Shown: positions 43,900-54,423 of the stretch, piece by piece | How positions within the stretch are numbered: the stretch's first letter is position 1 | How the letters are laid out: the number at the start of each line of letters is the position of its first letter | Assembly (NCBI GenBank): GCA_046291875.1 | Contig: JBKBSF010000002.1 | Span: 124,001-188,000 of the forward strand | DNA length: 64,000 nucleotides | Direction of reading: 5' to 3' | From: SKVR01 sp046291875 | GTDB taxonomy: Bacteria > Bacteroidota > Bacteroidia > Bacteroidales > UBA7960 | Made by a program: the position numbers and the translations under genes | The notes under the pieces: generated by a model | Databases searched by the model: none | What the model was told of the DNA's origin: nothing | What the model saw: only the letters and a program-made list of their open reading frames with translations

Positions 43900-44028
43900 C
43901 TACAGGTGATTTCTTCCGGTTGTTTTGTGCATTAAAAAGCAGCGTTATCGCTTACAGTAAAGCAGAGAGCTCGCAGTACCTTTACCATGAAGAGAAATAG
44001 ATTACCAAAACTGCGATAGCCTAAGGTC

Positions 44029-47000
44029 ATGAAACATTTTTTACGAGAACTGATCCTGTTGTTATTATTGCTGATCCTGGTGCTTTCCGGAGGCAAATCC
44101 AATGCACAGGAAGGCCAACAACCTGCAGCAGAAAAAAATCATGAGAAAAGCGTTGTACTTTACCATGGTTTTGAATCCGGATTACCTTCAGGATGGGTGC
44201 AGCAGTATATAAATTCACCCTTTGGAGAAAATGTCAATTGGAATACCCGCAAAGGGGCTGGTAACCTTACGAATAACCCTACCAACCCCACAATAGGAGA
44301 GCCCGACACAGCAGCTGTTGGAAACAGAAACCTGGTTTTTCAATGGCAGGGACAGGGACATTGTACCCGACTCATTTCCACGCCCATAGACCTTGAGTTT
44401 GTTGTGCACCCTGTACTTTCTTTCTACCATGCCCAGGTGGGTTGGGGGACAGGACAGGATCGCCTGGTAATCTATTACAAGCATGGCGAAAACGGACCTT
44501 TGATTCCATTGGCCACCTACAACCACGAAGTACCGATTTGGACCCACCGCTCCATTCCCCTCACCAACCACGAAACAGATCAGTTCTACCTGGTTTTTGA
44601 GGGTTTAAGCGGACACGGTTCCGGGATATGCATCGACGAGCTTACCATTACAGAAACCGGATATGTAGCAAAAACGCTGGACACATTTACTACCGAGCAG
44701 GCATCTAGCGACTTTATTCCTTCAGGCACCACCAACAACCCCATACTGCGTTCGCAGGTTAGAGTAACCGGAAATACCGGCGACCTTCTGCTGCAGAAAT
44801 ACACTGCTCAATCGCTCAATACGGACGATGCAGATGTAACCAAACTCAAACTCTACATTACCGATACAGAGATATTCAATACCAACAATCTTTTAGGGGA
44901 ACTAAACGGTTTTACAGCAGGTGTAGCTACATTCAACAACATCAACCACAATCTGCCCACAGGCTATTCTTACCTGTGGCTTACCTACGACATACATCCC
45001 GATGCTCCCCATGGCAACATTGCCGATGCCATGATACCTGCTGGTGGTATAACCATCGGAGGAGAGGATGTTCCCTCAGAGAACCACAGCCCTTTTGGTT
45101 ACCGTGAGATTTTTGAGACCATCTTCTACGATGATTTTGAAACCGACAAAGGCTGGACCCTTACGGGTGAATGGGAAAGAGCCATACCGCTTGGCCTCGG
45201 AGGACCGAACATTCCCGAAGGCTCTGGATTGCCTGGGCATGGATTGCCTGGAGCTTCTTATGCTTATATCGGACAGAAAATACTTGGCACTGATATTACA
45301 GGGCTTGGAGAATTCCCCGGAAACTACGAACCCAATCTCGACTCACTGGCTTATCGGGCCATCACACCTGTGATGGACTGTTTTTATTATACCGACGTAA
45401 AGCTGAGTTTCCACCGCTGGCTCAACATAGAGTTTACAGACAAAGCTTACATTCATGTTTCCGGAGATGGCGGTGCATCATGGCAACAGGTATGGGTGAA
45501 CAACAACTTCTACAGTTCGCTCAACTGGGAACAGGAAACCATCAACCTTCCCGGCGCCAACCGCAAAGAGAACATGCTGATCAGATTCTCCATTGGCCCT
45601 ACCGATCCGCTTAACAACTATAGTGGTTGGAACATCGATAACCTGGTAGTAACAGGCACTTATGTAACCCGCGATGTGGGCATCAGCGAGCTGCTGGCAC
45701 CCATTGAAGGTTGTGGTATGAGCAACAGCGAAGATGTGATTGTTGAAATTAAAAACTTTGGAGCTAAAGAAATCAACGCTCCAATTCCGATAGGTTTTTC
45801 ATTGAATGGCGGGCAAACCTGGCATATGGATACCATTTTCGCTAACCTTGCTGTGGGCCAAAGCATCATTCACACCTTTGCTCCCAAAGCCGATTTCTCA
45901 ATCCCTGCCCGCTACAACATGGTGGTAAGAACTTTCTGGAGCGAAGACCAGGATCCTTCCAATAACTCCATCGTAAGGCGTATTTTTTCTGCTCCTTACA
46001 TCACCCCACCTTATACAGAAACTTTTGCCTCCAACGACGGGCTTTGGACAGGATACGGATATCGCTCATCATGGTCGTGGGGAACCCCCTTCGGACAGCA
46101 CATTAACCAGGCACAATCGGGCACACGCGCATGGTTCACCAACCGTGGCGGCAGCTACAATGAGCTGGAAGCATCATGGCTGGAAAGCCCTTGTTTTAAC
46201 TTCTCAACTGTGCAGAACCCTGTAATGGAGTTTCACCTGAACACCCACACACCTGAGCCACTGGCTGGCACCACCCTTCAGTATACTCTGGATGAAGGTG
46301 TAAACTGGCATACACTGGGTGTGCTCAATGAAGATTTTTCCTGGAACTGGTTCGACAACGACAGCCACATACAGCTTCTGGAGGATAACTTTGGAACCCC
46401 ACAGGGATGGAGCGGCAATTCGGCGGGATGGAAGAAGATCCGGGCCATTCTGGAGCCCAGCCTGGGCGGAGCAGAGAAGGTAAAATTCCGCTTTGCCTTT
46501 GCCGGACACCACTTCGAAGGAAACCCCAACAGTTGGGAGGGTATTGGTTTAGATGCCATAAGCATTTACGAATCTCCCCATGATGTGGGTATTGCAGCCA
46601 TTGTGGAACCCGGCAACGCCTGTCACCTGGACCAGAACCAGAGCATTACGGTCAGCATAATGAACTACGGACTGAATGCCATAAAAGCAGGCACTGAAAT
46701 ACCTGTAGGGATTGATGTAAATGAAGAGTCGCCGGTGTACGAAGTCTTCACCCTTGCATCACCACTCTCTCCCGGATCGCAAGCCAGTTTCACCTTTCAG
46801 ACCACTTTTGACCTGAGTGCTGAAACCACCCATACTATTACAAGCTACACCCTGATGCCGGGCGATACCGATTTCTACTACCCTGGAGTATTCAATGATA
46901 CATTGAGTGTGCAAATCACCGTATTTGGCTATCCTGAATTTACCCTTGGAGATGATATTTATACTACCCAGCCCGACACTGTTTTACTGAATGCCGGTGC

Positions 47001-49581
47001 AGGTTTTTCACAGTACTTATGGCAGGATGGCAGCATAGAGCAGACCTTCCAGGTAAACTCCATCCATTCTGCATTTTACTCTGTTTCCGTTACAGATCAC
47101 AATGGTTGCCAGGTATCCGACAGCCTGGAGGTCATATCCCGTGACTTCCAGGTTCTGGCAATCACCGATCCGGTAAACCAATGTGAGCTTTCAGACCAGG
47201 AGTACATAACAGTAAGCCTGCGCAACAGCGGACCCGATGTTTTCGCAAGCGGACTGGCTTTGCCTCTGCAACTGGAGTATGCAGGTCAGCCCTGGGATGA
47301 AGGAGTTTTGGTGCTGGATCAGGACCTCCACCCCGGACACAGCGCAACCTATACTTTTGCTTCCCCGGTCGATTTCAGCCAGGTAGGGGCATACAATTTC
47401 AGCATTGTGCTGGATTACCCCGATGCTGACCCCATTAATAATTCGCTCAATACGCAGGTAATTGTGCATGGCTATCCTCAACCCTTCATTGGAGATACTT
47501 TGTACACACTCAATCCGGAATCAATTGTGCTGGATGCAGGAGATTACATTGAGTTCCTGTGGCAGGACGGACAAACAGATCGGTACTACCCGATTACCAA
47601 CCCCTATTCAGCATGGTACTCGGTACAGGTAATTGACCAATTTGGTTGCCCCGGCAGCGACTCTGTTTTGGTAATCACCTATGATATTGAGATTGCCGGG
47701 TTTGTAGAGCCCCAGGATGCCTGTGAACTATCCGACGAAGAGCCCATTGGCATTACCCTTATCAACAATGGTCCTGAGAGTTTTGGTGCCGGAACCACTT
47801 TCCCCTTTGTACTTTTACTGGAAGGTGAGGTAATCGGCCAGGACACCCTTGTTTTGGATGAGACCTGGAGTGCCGGAGAAGAACAGATCTTTTACTTCTC
47901 GCCCACTCTTAGCATGAGTGTGCCCATGACCTACAACCTTTCAGTTTACATGGCACAATCCGATGCCAACAACGACAACAACCAACTAAATTTCAGCGTT
48001 ACAGTACACGGATATCCCAACATCTTCCTGCCACCTTTTATCACCACTGATTACCCTGAAACGATCATCCTGGTGCCGGGTGAAGGATATGCTTCCTATC
48101 TGTGGCACGATGGCAGCACCCAGTCTACCTTCCATGTGGAAACGTGGGGCGATTTCTGGGTTGAGGTAAGCAATTCATTCGGATGCACAAGCACAGCCCA
48201 AACCCAGATACTACCAGAGTTGTTTGATGTTGCGGTATTTGCTGTTGCCGAACCCCTGAATATTTGTGCCAACGACGGAAATAGGACCGTAAAAGTAACG
48301 CTCAAAAACACCGGAAATTCAGCATTATTGCCAGGAACAGAACTGACCTTGCATTACACACTGGAAGGGCAGAGCACCGTAGAGCAAACGTTTATTCTTT
48401 CCAGCACTTTCATTCCTGGCACTACCCGCAATTTCAGCTTCTCGCAGCCGGTACATCTCACCGAACCTGGTGCATATGGTTTTGTTGCCGGAGTGATCTA
48501 TGATGTGGATGAAGTGCCAGACAACAACCACCTCAACGAAACCCTAACTGTATTCGACATTCCGCAGCCCAACCTGGGCGGCAATGTTTACACCCTCAAT
48601 CCCCAGGGGCATATCCTGAACCCTGGCGCAGGATATGAGACCTACCTCTGGCAGGATGGCTCACAGCAACCCACCTTTACTGTGCAACAATTGCAATCGG
48701 CACATTACAGTGTTACCGTTACCGATGCCAATGGCTGCCACAACAGCGATGCCGTTGAAGTGATCTCCTACAACCTGATCCTCGATTCAGTGATAGCGCC
48801 GGTGAGCCATTGCACCCTCACCCAGGAAGAAGCGGTAGTTGTGAGAGTACTCAACGAGGGATACGATGATTTTGCAGCCGGCACCAGTATTAGCCTTGGC
48901 TTTAAAGTGGAGGGACGACAGGATATTGTTGAAACCTTTACACTGAGTCAGCAATGGCAGAAAAACGAAGCGCAAACTTTTGTTTTCGATGCCACGGCAA
49001 ACCTGGCAGCCACAGGAAGCTACCGGTTCAGGGCTTATGTTGCCACTCCCAATGCCGATGCATTGAGCGACACCCTTGAGGTGATGATAAATGTGCCCGG
49101 AATGCCGGTGGTAAACCTGGGCAATGACATTTATACCTCCAAACCCGACACTGTAGTATTGGATGCAGGAGCAGGTTTTGCCTCCTACTACTGGTACAAC
49201 GGCCATAGCGGACAAACCTACAATGTAAACACCTTTGGATGGAAGTGGGTAAGAGTTACAGATATTTATGGTTGTGTAGGATCAGATACCTTATATGTGG
49301 GCTTTTTCCAGAATGTAGCCGAAGTGAGCCCGCAATGGGAAACAAAGGTATACCCCAACCCCACCCGCGATAATATTACTCTGGAGATTATCCGCGAAAC
49401 AGGTGAGCTGCTTCTTGAAGTTATCGATATCAATGGCAACATCATTTTACGAGACAAGGTCTTTACCGATGGAGTAAACCGCCAAAACCTCGATTTATCG
49501 TACCTGAAGCCCGGAGTATACTTCCTGCGGCTCTCCAGGGGAGAACTACGCAAAATACACCGAATCACCATAATACAATAA
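44029..49581 (+). CDS. 1850-residue secreted protein with repeated CARDB/Ig-like units and T9SS type A sorting domain
   Basis: Signal peptide (ILLLLLLILVLSGGKSNAQ), then three cleaved-adhesin/MAM-like jelly-roll domains (openings LYHGFESGLPSGW, FYDDFETDKGWTL and PYTETFASNDGLW). Six CARDB-like domains follow, each beginning with a variant of D(V/I)xIxxxxxPxxxC. Five of them are followed by an Ig-like block with GxxxYTxxPDTVxLDAG, YLWQDGS and GCxxSD. The end is a type A sorting domain (VYPNPTRDNITLEI ... LKPGVYFLRLS). Exported to the surface by T9SS; probably adhesive. It is 243 bp downstream of the giant PKD gene in the same orientation, with a weak TACCTTTA box at 43976-43983, so it likely has its own promoter. 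Confidence 0.92.
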   Translation: MKHFLRELILLLLLLILVLSGGKSNAQEGQQPAAEKNHEKSVVLYHGFESGLPSGWVQQYINSPFGENVNWNTRKGAGNLTNNPTNPTIGEPDTAAVGNRNLVFQWQGQGHCTRLISTPIDLEFVVHPVLSFYHAQVGWGTGQDRLVIYYKHGENGPLIPLATYNHEVPIWTHRSIPLTNHETDQFYLVFEGLSGHGSGICIDELTITETGYVAKTLDTFTTEQASSDFIPSGTTNNPILRSQVRVTGNTGDLLLQKYTAQSLNTDDADVTKLKLYITDTEIFNTNNLLGELNGFTAGVATFNNINHNLPTGYSYLWLTYDIHPDAPHGNIADAMIPAGGITIGGEDVPSENHSPFGYREIFETIFYDDFETDKGWTLTGEWERAIPLGLGGPNIPEGSGLPGHGLPGASYAYIGQKILGTDITGLGEFPGNYEPNLDSLAYRAITPVMDCFYYTDVKLSFHRWLNIEFTDKAYIHVSGDGGASWQQVWVNNNFYSSLNWEQETINLPGANRKENMLIRFSIGPTDPLNNYSGWNIDNLVVTGTYVTRDVGISELLAPIEGCGMSNSEDVIVEIKNFGAKEINAPIPIGFSLNGGQTWHMDTIFANLAVGQSIIHTFAPKADFSIPARYNMVVRTFWSEDQDPSNNSIVRRIFSAPYITPPYTETFASNDGLWTGYGYRSSWSWGTPFGQHINQAQSGTRAWFTNRGGSYNELEASWLESPCFNFSTVQNPVMEFHLNTHTPEPLAGTTLQYTLDEGVNWHTLGVLNEDFSWNWFDNDSHIQLLEDNFGTPQGWSGNSAGWKKIRAILEPSLGGAEKVKFRFAFAGHHFEGNPNSWEGIGLDAISIYESPHDVGIAAIVEPGNACHLDQNQSITVSIMNYGLNAIKAGTEIPVGIDVNEESPVYEVFTLASPLSPGSQASFTFQTTFDLSAETTHTITSYTLMPGDTDFYYPGVFNDTLSVQITVFGYPEFTLGDDIYTTQPDTVLLNAGAGFSQYLWQDGSIEQTFQVNSIHSAFYSVSVTDHNGCQVSDSLEVISRDFQVLAITDPVNQCELSDQEYITVSLRNSGPDVFASGLALPLQLEYAGQPWDEGVLVLDQDLHPGHSATYTFASPVDFSQVGAYNFSIVLDYPDADPINNSLNTQVIVHGYPQPFIGDTLYTLNPESIVLDAGDYIEFLWQDGQTDRYYPITNPYSAWYSVQVIDQFGCPGSDSVLVITYDIEIAGFVEPQDACELSDEEPIGITLINNGPESFGAGTTFPFVLLLEGEVIGQDTLVLDETWSAGEEQIFYFSPTLSMSVPMTYNLSVYMAQSDANNDNNQLNFSVTVHGYPNIFLPPFITTDYPETIILVPGEGYASYLWHDGSTQSTFHVETWGDFWVEVSNSFGCTSTAQTQILPELFDVAVFAVAEPLNICANDGNRTVKVTLKNTGNSALLPGTELTLHYTLEGQSTVEQTFILSSTFIPGTTRNFSFSQPVHLTEPGAYGFVAGVIYDVDEVPDNNHLNETLTVFDIPQPNLGGNVYTLNPQGHILNPGAGYETYLWQDGSQQPTFTVQQLQSAHYSVTVTDANGCHNSDAVEVISYNLILDSVIAPVSHCTLTQEEAVVVRVLNEGYDDFAAGTSISLGFKVEGRQDIVETFTLSQQWQKNEAQTFVFDATANLAATGSYRFRAYVATPNADALSDTLEVMINVPGMPVVNLGNDIYTSKPDTVVLDAGAGFASYYWYNGHSGQTYNVNTFGWKWVRVTDIYGCVGSDTLYVGFFQNVAEVSPQWETKVYPNPTRDNITLEIIRETGELLLEVIDINGNIILRDKVFTDGVNRQNLDLSYLKPGVYFLRLSRGELRKIHRITIIQ

Positions 49582-49655
49582 AACCGAATTACCCAATGGT
49601 CTGTTGCTTTCTTATTTCTCTTCAACAAAAACGGTAATTGATTTTGGGTTACCAG

Positions 49656-49683
49656 GGCTGCCAGAAAATGGCAGCCTTTTTTT
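49656..49683 (+). terminator. Intrinsic terminator of the 1850-residue protein gene
   Basis: GGCTGCCA (49656-49663) and TGGCAGCC (49669-49676) form a perfect 8 bp stem with GAAAA loop and seven Ts. Confidence 0.9.
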
Positions 49684-49825
49684 ATAACAAGCACATCAAA
49701 TCCCTGCAGAGAATCATTGGGAGGCAGCATTCGGCAAATGCGAAAAGCCGTGTTTTTCTGTTTGCAAATCGCGGGGTGTTTCAATATCTTTACGACCGGA
49801 AAAAATAAACAAAAAAAGCTGAAAC

Positions 49826-50617
49826 ATGTATTTGCGCAAACTGCTCCCATTACTGATCCTGGCCCTTGTGATGGCTTACGGATGCAAGAAACAACCTTCG
49901 TCATACAACCTTGAGCAAGCCGGAAACCCGGCTGGATACAAGATAATGGCTCCCGGACTGGGCACCATTGGCATTATTCACGACAACCAGGTTTTTGTGT
50001 ATTACCTCAACGAAAGCCACAGCTGGATACTTGACAAGGTTTCGCAGTTTGAGATCCCCGAAAAAAACCAGGGCCTGCTGGCTTTGGGGATGGGTTTTAT
50101 GGGTGTTGTGCAAGATGATATCATGCATTTCTACTACCTGAATGCCGAAAACCAATGGACCCGTGATCAGGAGGTGAAATTTGTACTTCCTAAAAACCGC
50201 AAAAAAATTTCCACCATGCGCATGCCATGGGATATAGGCCAGATTGCCGTAGAGGACGATCAGGGAGTGATTCACTTTTTCTACATCAATGAACAGGCCC
50301 GCTGGGTAAAAGACGAAACGGCACTGTTTGTTTTACCCGCACCCCTTGATAGTTATCTTATGCTGGGCAGCATGGAGGTGGGAGTTATTCACAATAACAA
50401 ACTGGGGGTGTACCGGCTCGACGACCAGGGTGAGTGGCACTGGATCGAAAATATGGTTCTGACCCTGCCCGACAATGCACGGGCAGTGATTTCCTTCGAA
50501 CCCGGAACCATAGCCGTATTGCTCGACACTAACATCCTTCGCTTTTTCGATATGGACCCCCTCGCACAGCAATGGGTAATGGACCAAAGTATGGATTTTG
50601 CAATCCCTGCATTTTAA
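49826..50617 (+). CDS. Lipoprotein of five ~45-residue propeller-like repeats, unrecognised family
   Basis: 263 residues with lipobox AYGC (Cys20). The rest is five consecutive repeats of 44-49 residues (about 38-263) with pattern (I/V)GxIHDNxVxxYYLNxxxxWxxDxxxxFxLP, for example GTIGIIHDNQVFVYYLN and MGVVQDDIMHFYYLNAENQW. The repeat ends just before the stop (MDFAIPAF), so the protein is nothing but anchor plus repeats, consistent with a closed five-bladed toroid. I do not recognise a named domain. It is 224 bp upstream of the MMPL transporter in the same orientation, with separate promoter-like boxes (TATCTTTA at 49789, TACTTTTG at 50684), so co-transcription is uncertain. Confidence 0.8.
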   Translation: MYLRKLLPLLILALVMAYGCKKQPSSYNLEQAGNPAGYKIMAPGLGTIGIIHDNQVFVYYLNESHSWILDKVSQFEIPEKNQGLLALGMGFMGVVQDDIMHFYYLNAENQWTRDQEVKFVLPKNRKKISTMRMPWDIGQIAVEDDQGVIHFFYINEQARWVKDETALFVLPAPLDSYLMLGSMEVGVIHNNKLGVYRLDDQGEWHWIENMVLTLPDNARAVISFEPGTIAVLLDTNILRFFDMDPLAQQWVMDQSMDFAIPAF

Positions 50618-50683
50618 CTCCAATACATTGTTAATAAAACTCCCGGTTTGGTTAAAAAACAAGACTGGTAGAAGCATTTTTTA

Positions 50684-50691
50684 TACTTTTG
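50684..50691 (+). promoter_or_regulatory. Bacteroidota -7 promoter box upstream of the MMPL transporter
   Basis: TACTTTTG matches TAnnTTTG. It lies about 150 bp before the ATG at 50842. A GCACC...GGTGC inverted repeat (50691-50710) overlaps its last base. Confidence 0.5.
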
Positions 50692-50841
50692 CACCCTGAT
50701 TTTGAGGTGCTGTTTCTCTTTGCATTGTCTTTCAAACAACAGGCAATCATCTTTTAACAAATTCCGCGACAAGCTAATTTTTCATTCATACTGCCGCACT
50801 AAAGTTCTTTTGAGAATTGCCGGCAAAATTTTTCAATACAT

Positions 50842-53244
50842 ATGTGGGAGCTACTCGTAAGGTTCATTCTCCGTTATCGACTTTCTATTCTGATCTCCAT
50901 TTTTTTCATTACAGTGTTTATGGGTTGGCGCGCCACCAAGGTGGAGCTTTCCTATGAACTGGCACAGATGCTTCCCGAATCCAATCCTGTTTTTGAACAA
51001 TACAGAGACTTCCGCACTACTTTTGGAGAAGACGGCAATGTGGTTTTTATAGGGTTGCAGGATGAGCGCTTTTTTGAGCTTGCACATTTTAACCGTTGGT
51101 ACGACATCAAGCAATCCTTGCGTGCAATTGATGGAGTAACAGAGGTGGTAAGCATTGCCAACATCCCGGAGATTGTTCGCGATGATGCCAACAGGCGTTT
51201 TGTTTTCACCCCGGTGTTTGCACAAAAGCCCACCAGCCAGCACGAGCTCGACAGTTTGTTGCAAAGGGCTTTCGACCTGAAATTTTACGAAAACCTCCTT
51301 TTCAACACCCAAACAGGTGCTGTAATGGCGGCCGTTTCGCTCGATCGGGAGATCCTTAACACCAAAGAGAGGGTAAACCTGATCAATACGTTGCACACCA
51401 CAGCCTCAGCATTTGAACAGGAAACAGGAATAAAACTACACTACAGCGGACTTCCCTATATCCGTACCCGAACCATGGAGAAGGTAAAGGCTGAGCTCAA
51501 CCTGTTCATCCTTCTGGCACTGATCATTGCATCGCTGGCTCTTTTTGCCTTTTTCAGAAGCTTCAAGGCGGTTTTCTTTTCCGTTCTTATTGTCATCATC
51601 AGTGTGATATGGGCACTGGGACTGGTGTCGGTACTGGGCTACGAGATCACCATCCTAACGGGCATCCTCCCCCCTCTGCTCATTATTATCGGGGTGGAAA
51701 ACTGCATCTTTCTGCTCAACAAATACCATCAGGAATATCGCAGCCATGGCAATAAAACCAAAGCGCTTGTAAGAGTGGTACAGCGCATAGGCAAGGCTAC
51801 CATGCTCACCAATGCCACCACTGCGGTGGGTTTTGCTACCTTTATCATTACTGGCAATACACTTCTGGTTGAGTTTGGTATTGTGGCAGCCATCAATATC
51901 CTTTTTGTGTTCCTGCTTACACTTTTTCTTATTCCCATCTTTTTCAGCTACCTGGCACCTCCGGAGCTTAAGCACATCAGCCATCTTGACAACCGGTTTA
52001 TCCGCAATGCCATCAAAAGGGTAGTAAATACCGTGATGTTTCATCGCCAGAGGGTTTACATTGTGTTTTCTCTTCTGCTGGTAGCAGGCCTGGTGGGCAT
52101 CAGCCGACTGCATACTTCAGGCAGTGTGGTCGACGATATTCCTCATCGCGACCCCATTTACCGCGACCTGCAGTTTTTCGAAAAAAACATCAATGGCATC
52201 CTGCCGCTGGAAATTGTGGTACAGACCCATCGCCCCAATGGTGTTATGCAGCCACGCACCCTGGCAGCTATAGAGGCTCTTCAGCAGGAACTGGCGCAAC
52301 ATCCTGAGCTTTCACGGCCTCTTTCGGTGGTAGAGGCTGTAAAATTTGCCAAGCAGGGTTTTTACCGTGGAAATCCCCAGATGTACGATCTGCCCAATAA
52401 CCACGAGCGAAACTTTATCATGTCGTATCTGCCACGCGGCGAGGAGGCTAACCAGAGCATCCTCAATGCATTGGTTGACAGCACTATGCAAACCACTCGC
52501 ATCAGCTATCAAATGGCCAACATCGGTACCCGACAAATCAGGGAGTTGCAGGAAAAAATTCAACCCGCGATAGACTCCATATTTGATGCAGAAACTACTC
52601 AGGTTTATATGACCGGCGCCAGTGTGGTGTTTCTCACCGGATCAGGCTATCTGGTTAAAAATCTTCTTACCAGCCTGGTTTTTGCCATCATCATCATTTC
52701 GCTGCTTATGGCGCTCTTGTTCAGCCATGCCCGCATGATCCTGATTTCTCTCATCCCCAATCTTTTTCCTCAATTGCTTACGGCTGCACTGATGGGCTAT
52801 CTGGGGGTTCCCATAAAACCTTCCACCATACTTGTCTTTAGCATTGCTCTTGGTATCAGCGTGGACAATTCCATTCATTTCCTTGCAAAATTCAAGCAGG
52901 AGCTTGCCCTGAATCATTTCAATATCAAGCATGCTGTACTCACAGCATTGCGCGAAAGCGGAGTAAGTATGGTTTACACCTTTGTAGTCTTATTCTTTGG
53001 TTTTATCATCTTCACTGCATCGTCTTTCGGAGGAACACAGGCCCTTGGCTACCTCATTGCATTTACACTGTTGGTTGCCCTCATGTCGAACCTGTATTTG
53101 ATGCCATCGATACTTATGTCGCTGCACAAACGTATTGTAATCAAAACCCTTGAGATGGAGGAAGAGGCTTCAGACATGCATGATGAGCCTGCAGGAGAAC
53201 AACTGCAGGAGGAGATTGTACATACCACAAAACTGGAAGCATAG
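50842..53244 (+). CDS. MMPL/RND family exporter
   Basis: 800 residues with the RND duplicated layout: helix 1 near 12-28, a large extracytoplasmic loop (about 30-215), five helices (about 220-375), helix 7 near 405, a second loop (about 425-620) and five more helices. Recognisable blocks include YELAQMLPESNPVFEQYRDF, GILPPLLIIIGVENCIFLLN, GKATMLTNATTAVGFATF and FSIALGISVDNSIHFLAKFK with a GVEN/GVDN-type acidic proton-relay site in each half. This is the MMPL/Patched-like class associated with lipids, hopanoids or sterols. Substrate unknown. The extreme C-terminus is acidic. DUF1302-type barrels often accompany such exporters, but the one here is 10 kb away. Confidence 0.9.
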   Translation: MWELLVRFILRYRLSILISIFFITVFMGWRATKVELSYELAQMLPESNPVFEQYRDFRTTFGEDGNVVFIGLQDERFFELAHFNRWYDIKQSLRAIDGVTEVVSIANIPEIVRDDANRRFVFTPVFAQKPTSQHELDSLLQRAFDLKFYENLLFNTQTGAVMAAVSLDREILNTKERVNLINTLHTTASAFEQETGIKLHYSGLPYIRTRTMEKVKAELNLFILLALIIASLALFAFFRSFKAVFFSVLIVIISVIWALGLVSVLGYEITILTGILPPLLIIIGVENCIFLLNKYHQEYRSHGNKTKALVRVVQRIGKATMLTNATTAVGFATFIITGNTLLVEFGIVAAINILFVFLLTLFLIPIFFSYLAPPELKHISHLDNRFIRNAIKRVVNTVMFHRQRVYIVFSLLLVAGLVGISRLHTSGSVVDDIPHRDPIYRDLQFFEKNINGILPLEIVVQTHRPNGVMQPRTLAAIEALQQELAQHPELSRPLSVVEAVKFAKQGFYRGNPQMYDLPNNHERNFIMSYLPRGEEANQSILNALVDSTMQTTRISYQMANIGTRQIRELQEKIQPAIDSIFDAETTQVYMTGASVVFLTGSGYLVKNLLTSLVFAIIIISLLMALLFSHARMILISLIPNLFPQLLTAALMGYLGVPIKPSTILVFSIALGISVDNSIHFLAKFKQELALNHFNIKHAVLTALRESGVSMVYTFVVLFFGFIIFTASSFGGTQALGYLIAFTLLVALMSNLYLMPSILMSLHKRIVIKTLEMEEEASDMHDEPAGEQLQEEIVHTTKLEA

Positions 53245-53491
53245 CATCCTAATGGGTATACAACAGTGGCTATTATTTCGCTGGAAACCCCGAATTATGT
53301 TTTGCCAGCTGGTATAAATCTTTTAACTTTACAGCTTCAGAAAACAGCCATTGAGCAAGCTTTTTGCGAAATGAACCTGTTTTTTACCAAGCTCATTCTG
53401 GCCAGGAGTTGCATAAACACTGGCCTGTTTTTGTTAACACCCTGATTTGCAGCGAAATAACTGCATAATTCCGTGAATTAAAAAAAGAACC

Positions 53492-54364
53492 ATGAAGGGA
53501 ATTATACTTGCCGGTGGCTCCGGCACCCGCCTGTACCCCATTACTCTGGCCATGAGCAAACAGCTTACCCCTGTTTACGACAAACCCATGATATACTACC
53601 CTCTGTCGGTGTTGATGATGGCTGGCATCCGTGAAATACTCATTATCTCCACCCCACACGATCTGCCCCATTTTAAAAACCTGCTTGGCGATGGTTCGCG
53701 ATTGGGATGCTCCTTCTCCTATGCTCCTCAGGAGGTGCCCAATGGCCTGGCACAAGCTTTTGTAATTGGCCGTGAGTTTATTGGCAACGACAAGGTTGCA
53801 CTTATTTTGGGCGATAATATTTTTTACAGCAATGGGTTGCAGAAACTTCTCCAGGAAAACAACGATCCTGAGGGTGGGGTGGTATTTGCCTACCACGTTT
53901 CGGATCCGTGGCGCTATGGTGTGGTAGAGTTTGACAACCAGCACAGAGCCATCTCCATAGAAGAAAAGCCCGAAAACCCCAGATCCAATTACGCAGTTCC
54001 CGGATTGTATTTCTACGATAACTCTGTAATAGAAGTGGCAGCCAATATTCAACCCAGCAAAAGGGGCGAATATGAGATCACTGATGTAAATAAACACTAC
54101 CTTGCCCAGGGAAAACTCAAAGTGGGTATCCTCAACCGCGGCACTGCCTGGCTTGACACCGGCACTTTCGATTCTTTGATACAAGCCAGCCAGTTTGTAC
54201 AGGTAATAGAACAAAGACAAGGCCTTAAGATCGGTTGTATTGAAGAGATCGCTTTTCGGATGAAGTTCATCGACAGGGCCAAACTGGAAGAAATTGCCGC
54301 ACCCCTTATCAATAGTGGATACGGAAAGTACCTCTTGCAGATATTGCAGGAAACCAAAGGTTAG
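53492..54364 (+). CDS. rfbA: Glucose-1-phosphate thymidylyltransferase
   Basis: 290 residues, the normal RmlA length. The nucleotide-binding signature is MKGIILAGGSGTRLYPIT, followed by SKQLTPVYDKPMIYYPLSVL, LILGDNIFY (metal-binding Asp), SIEEKPENPRSNYAVPGLYF, and GTAWLDTGTFDSL. It makes dTDP-glucose, the first step of dTDP-rhamnose synthesis and related deoxysugars. rfbB, C and D are not in the window. The next two genes follow at 59 and 44 bp, suggesting one operon. TAACTTTA at 53324-53331 is a weak promoter candidate. Confidence 0.97.
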   Translation: MKGIILAGGSGTRLYPITLAMSKQLTPVYDKPMIYYPLSVLMMAGIREILIISTPHDLPHFKNLLGDGSRLGCSFSYAPQEVPNGLAQAFVIGREFIGNDKVALILGDNIFYSNGLQKLLQENNDPEGGVVFAYHVSDPWRYGVVEFDNQHRAISIEEKPENPRSNYAVPGLYFYDNSVIEVAANIQPSKRGEYEITDVNKHYLAQGKLKVGILNRGTAWLDTGTFDSLIQASQFVQVIEQRQGLKIGCIEEIAFRMKFIDRAKLEEIAAPLINSGYGKYLLQILQETKG

Positions 54365-54423
54365 GAATAAATATTGACTGCCGGAAAACCAAAAGTTTCC
54401 GGTTCTTTTGAAAACCCCATACT

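Noticed and set aside
50691..50710. GCACC...GGTGC as an mRNA 5' hairpin
   Set aside because: The left arm overlaps the -7 box, so most of it would not be transcribed; noted only as a DNA inverted repeat.
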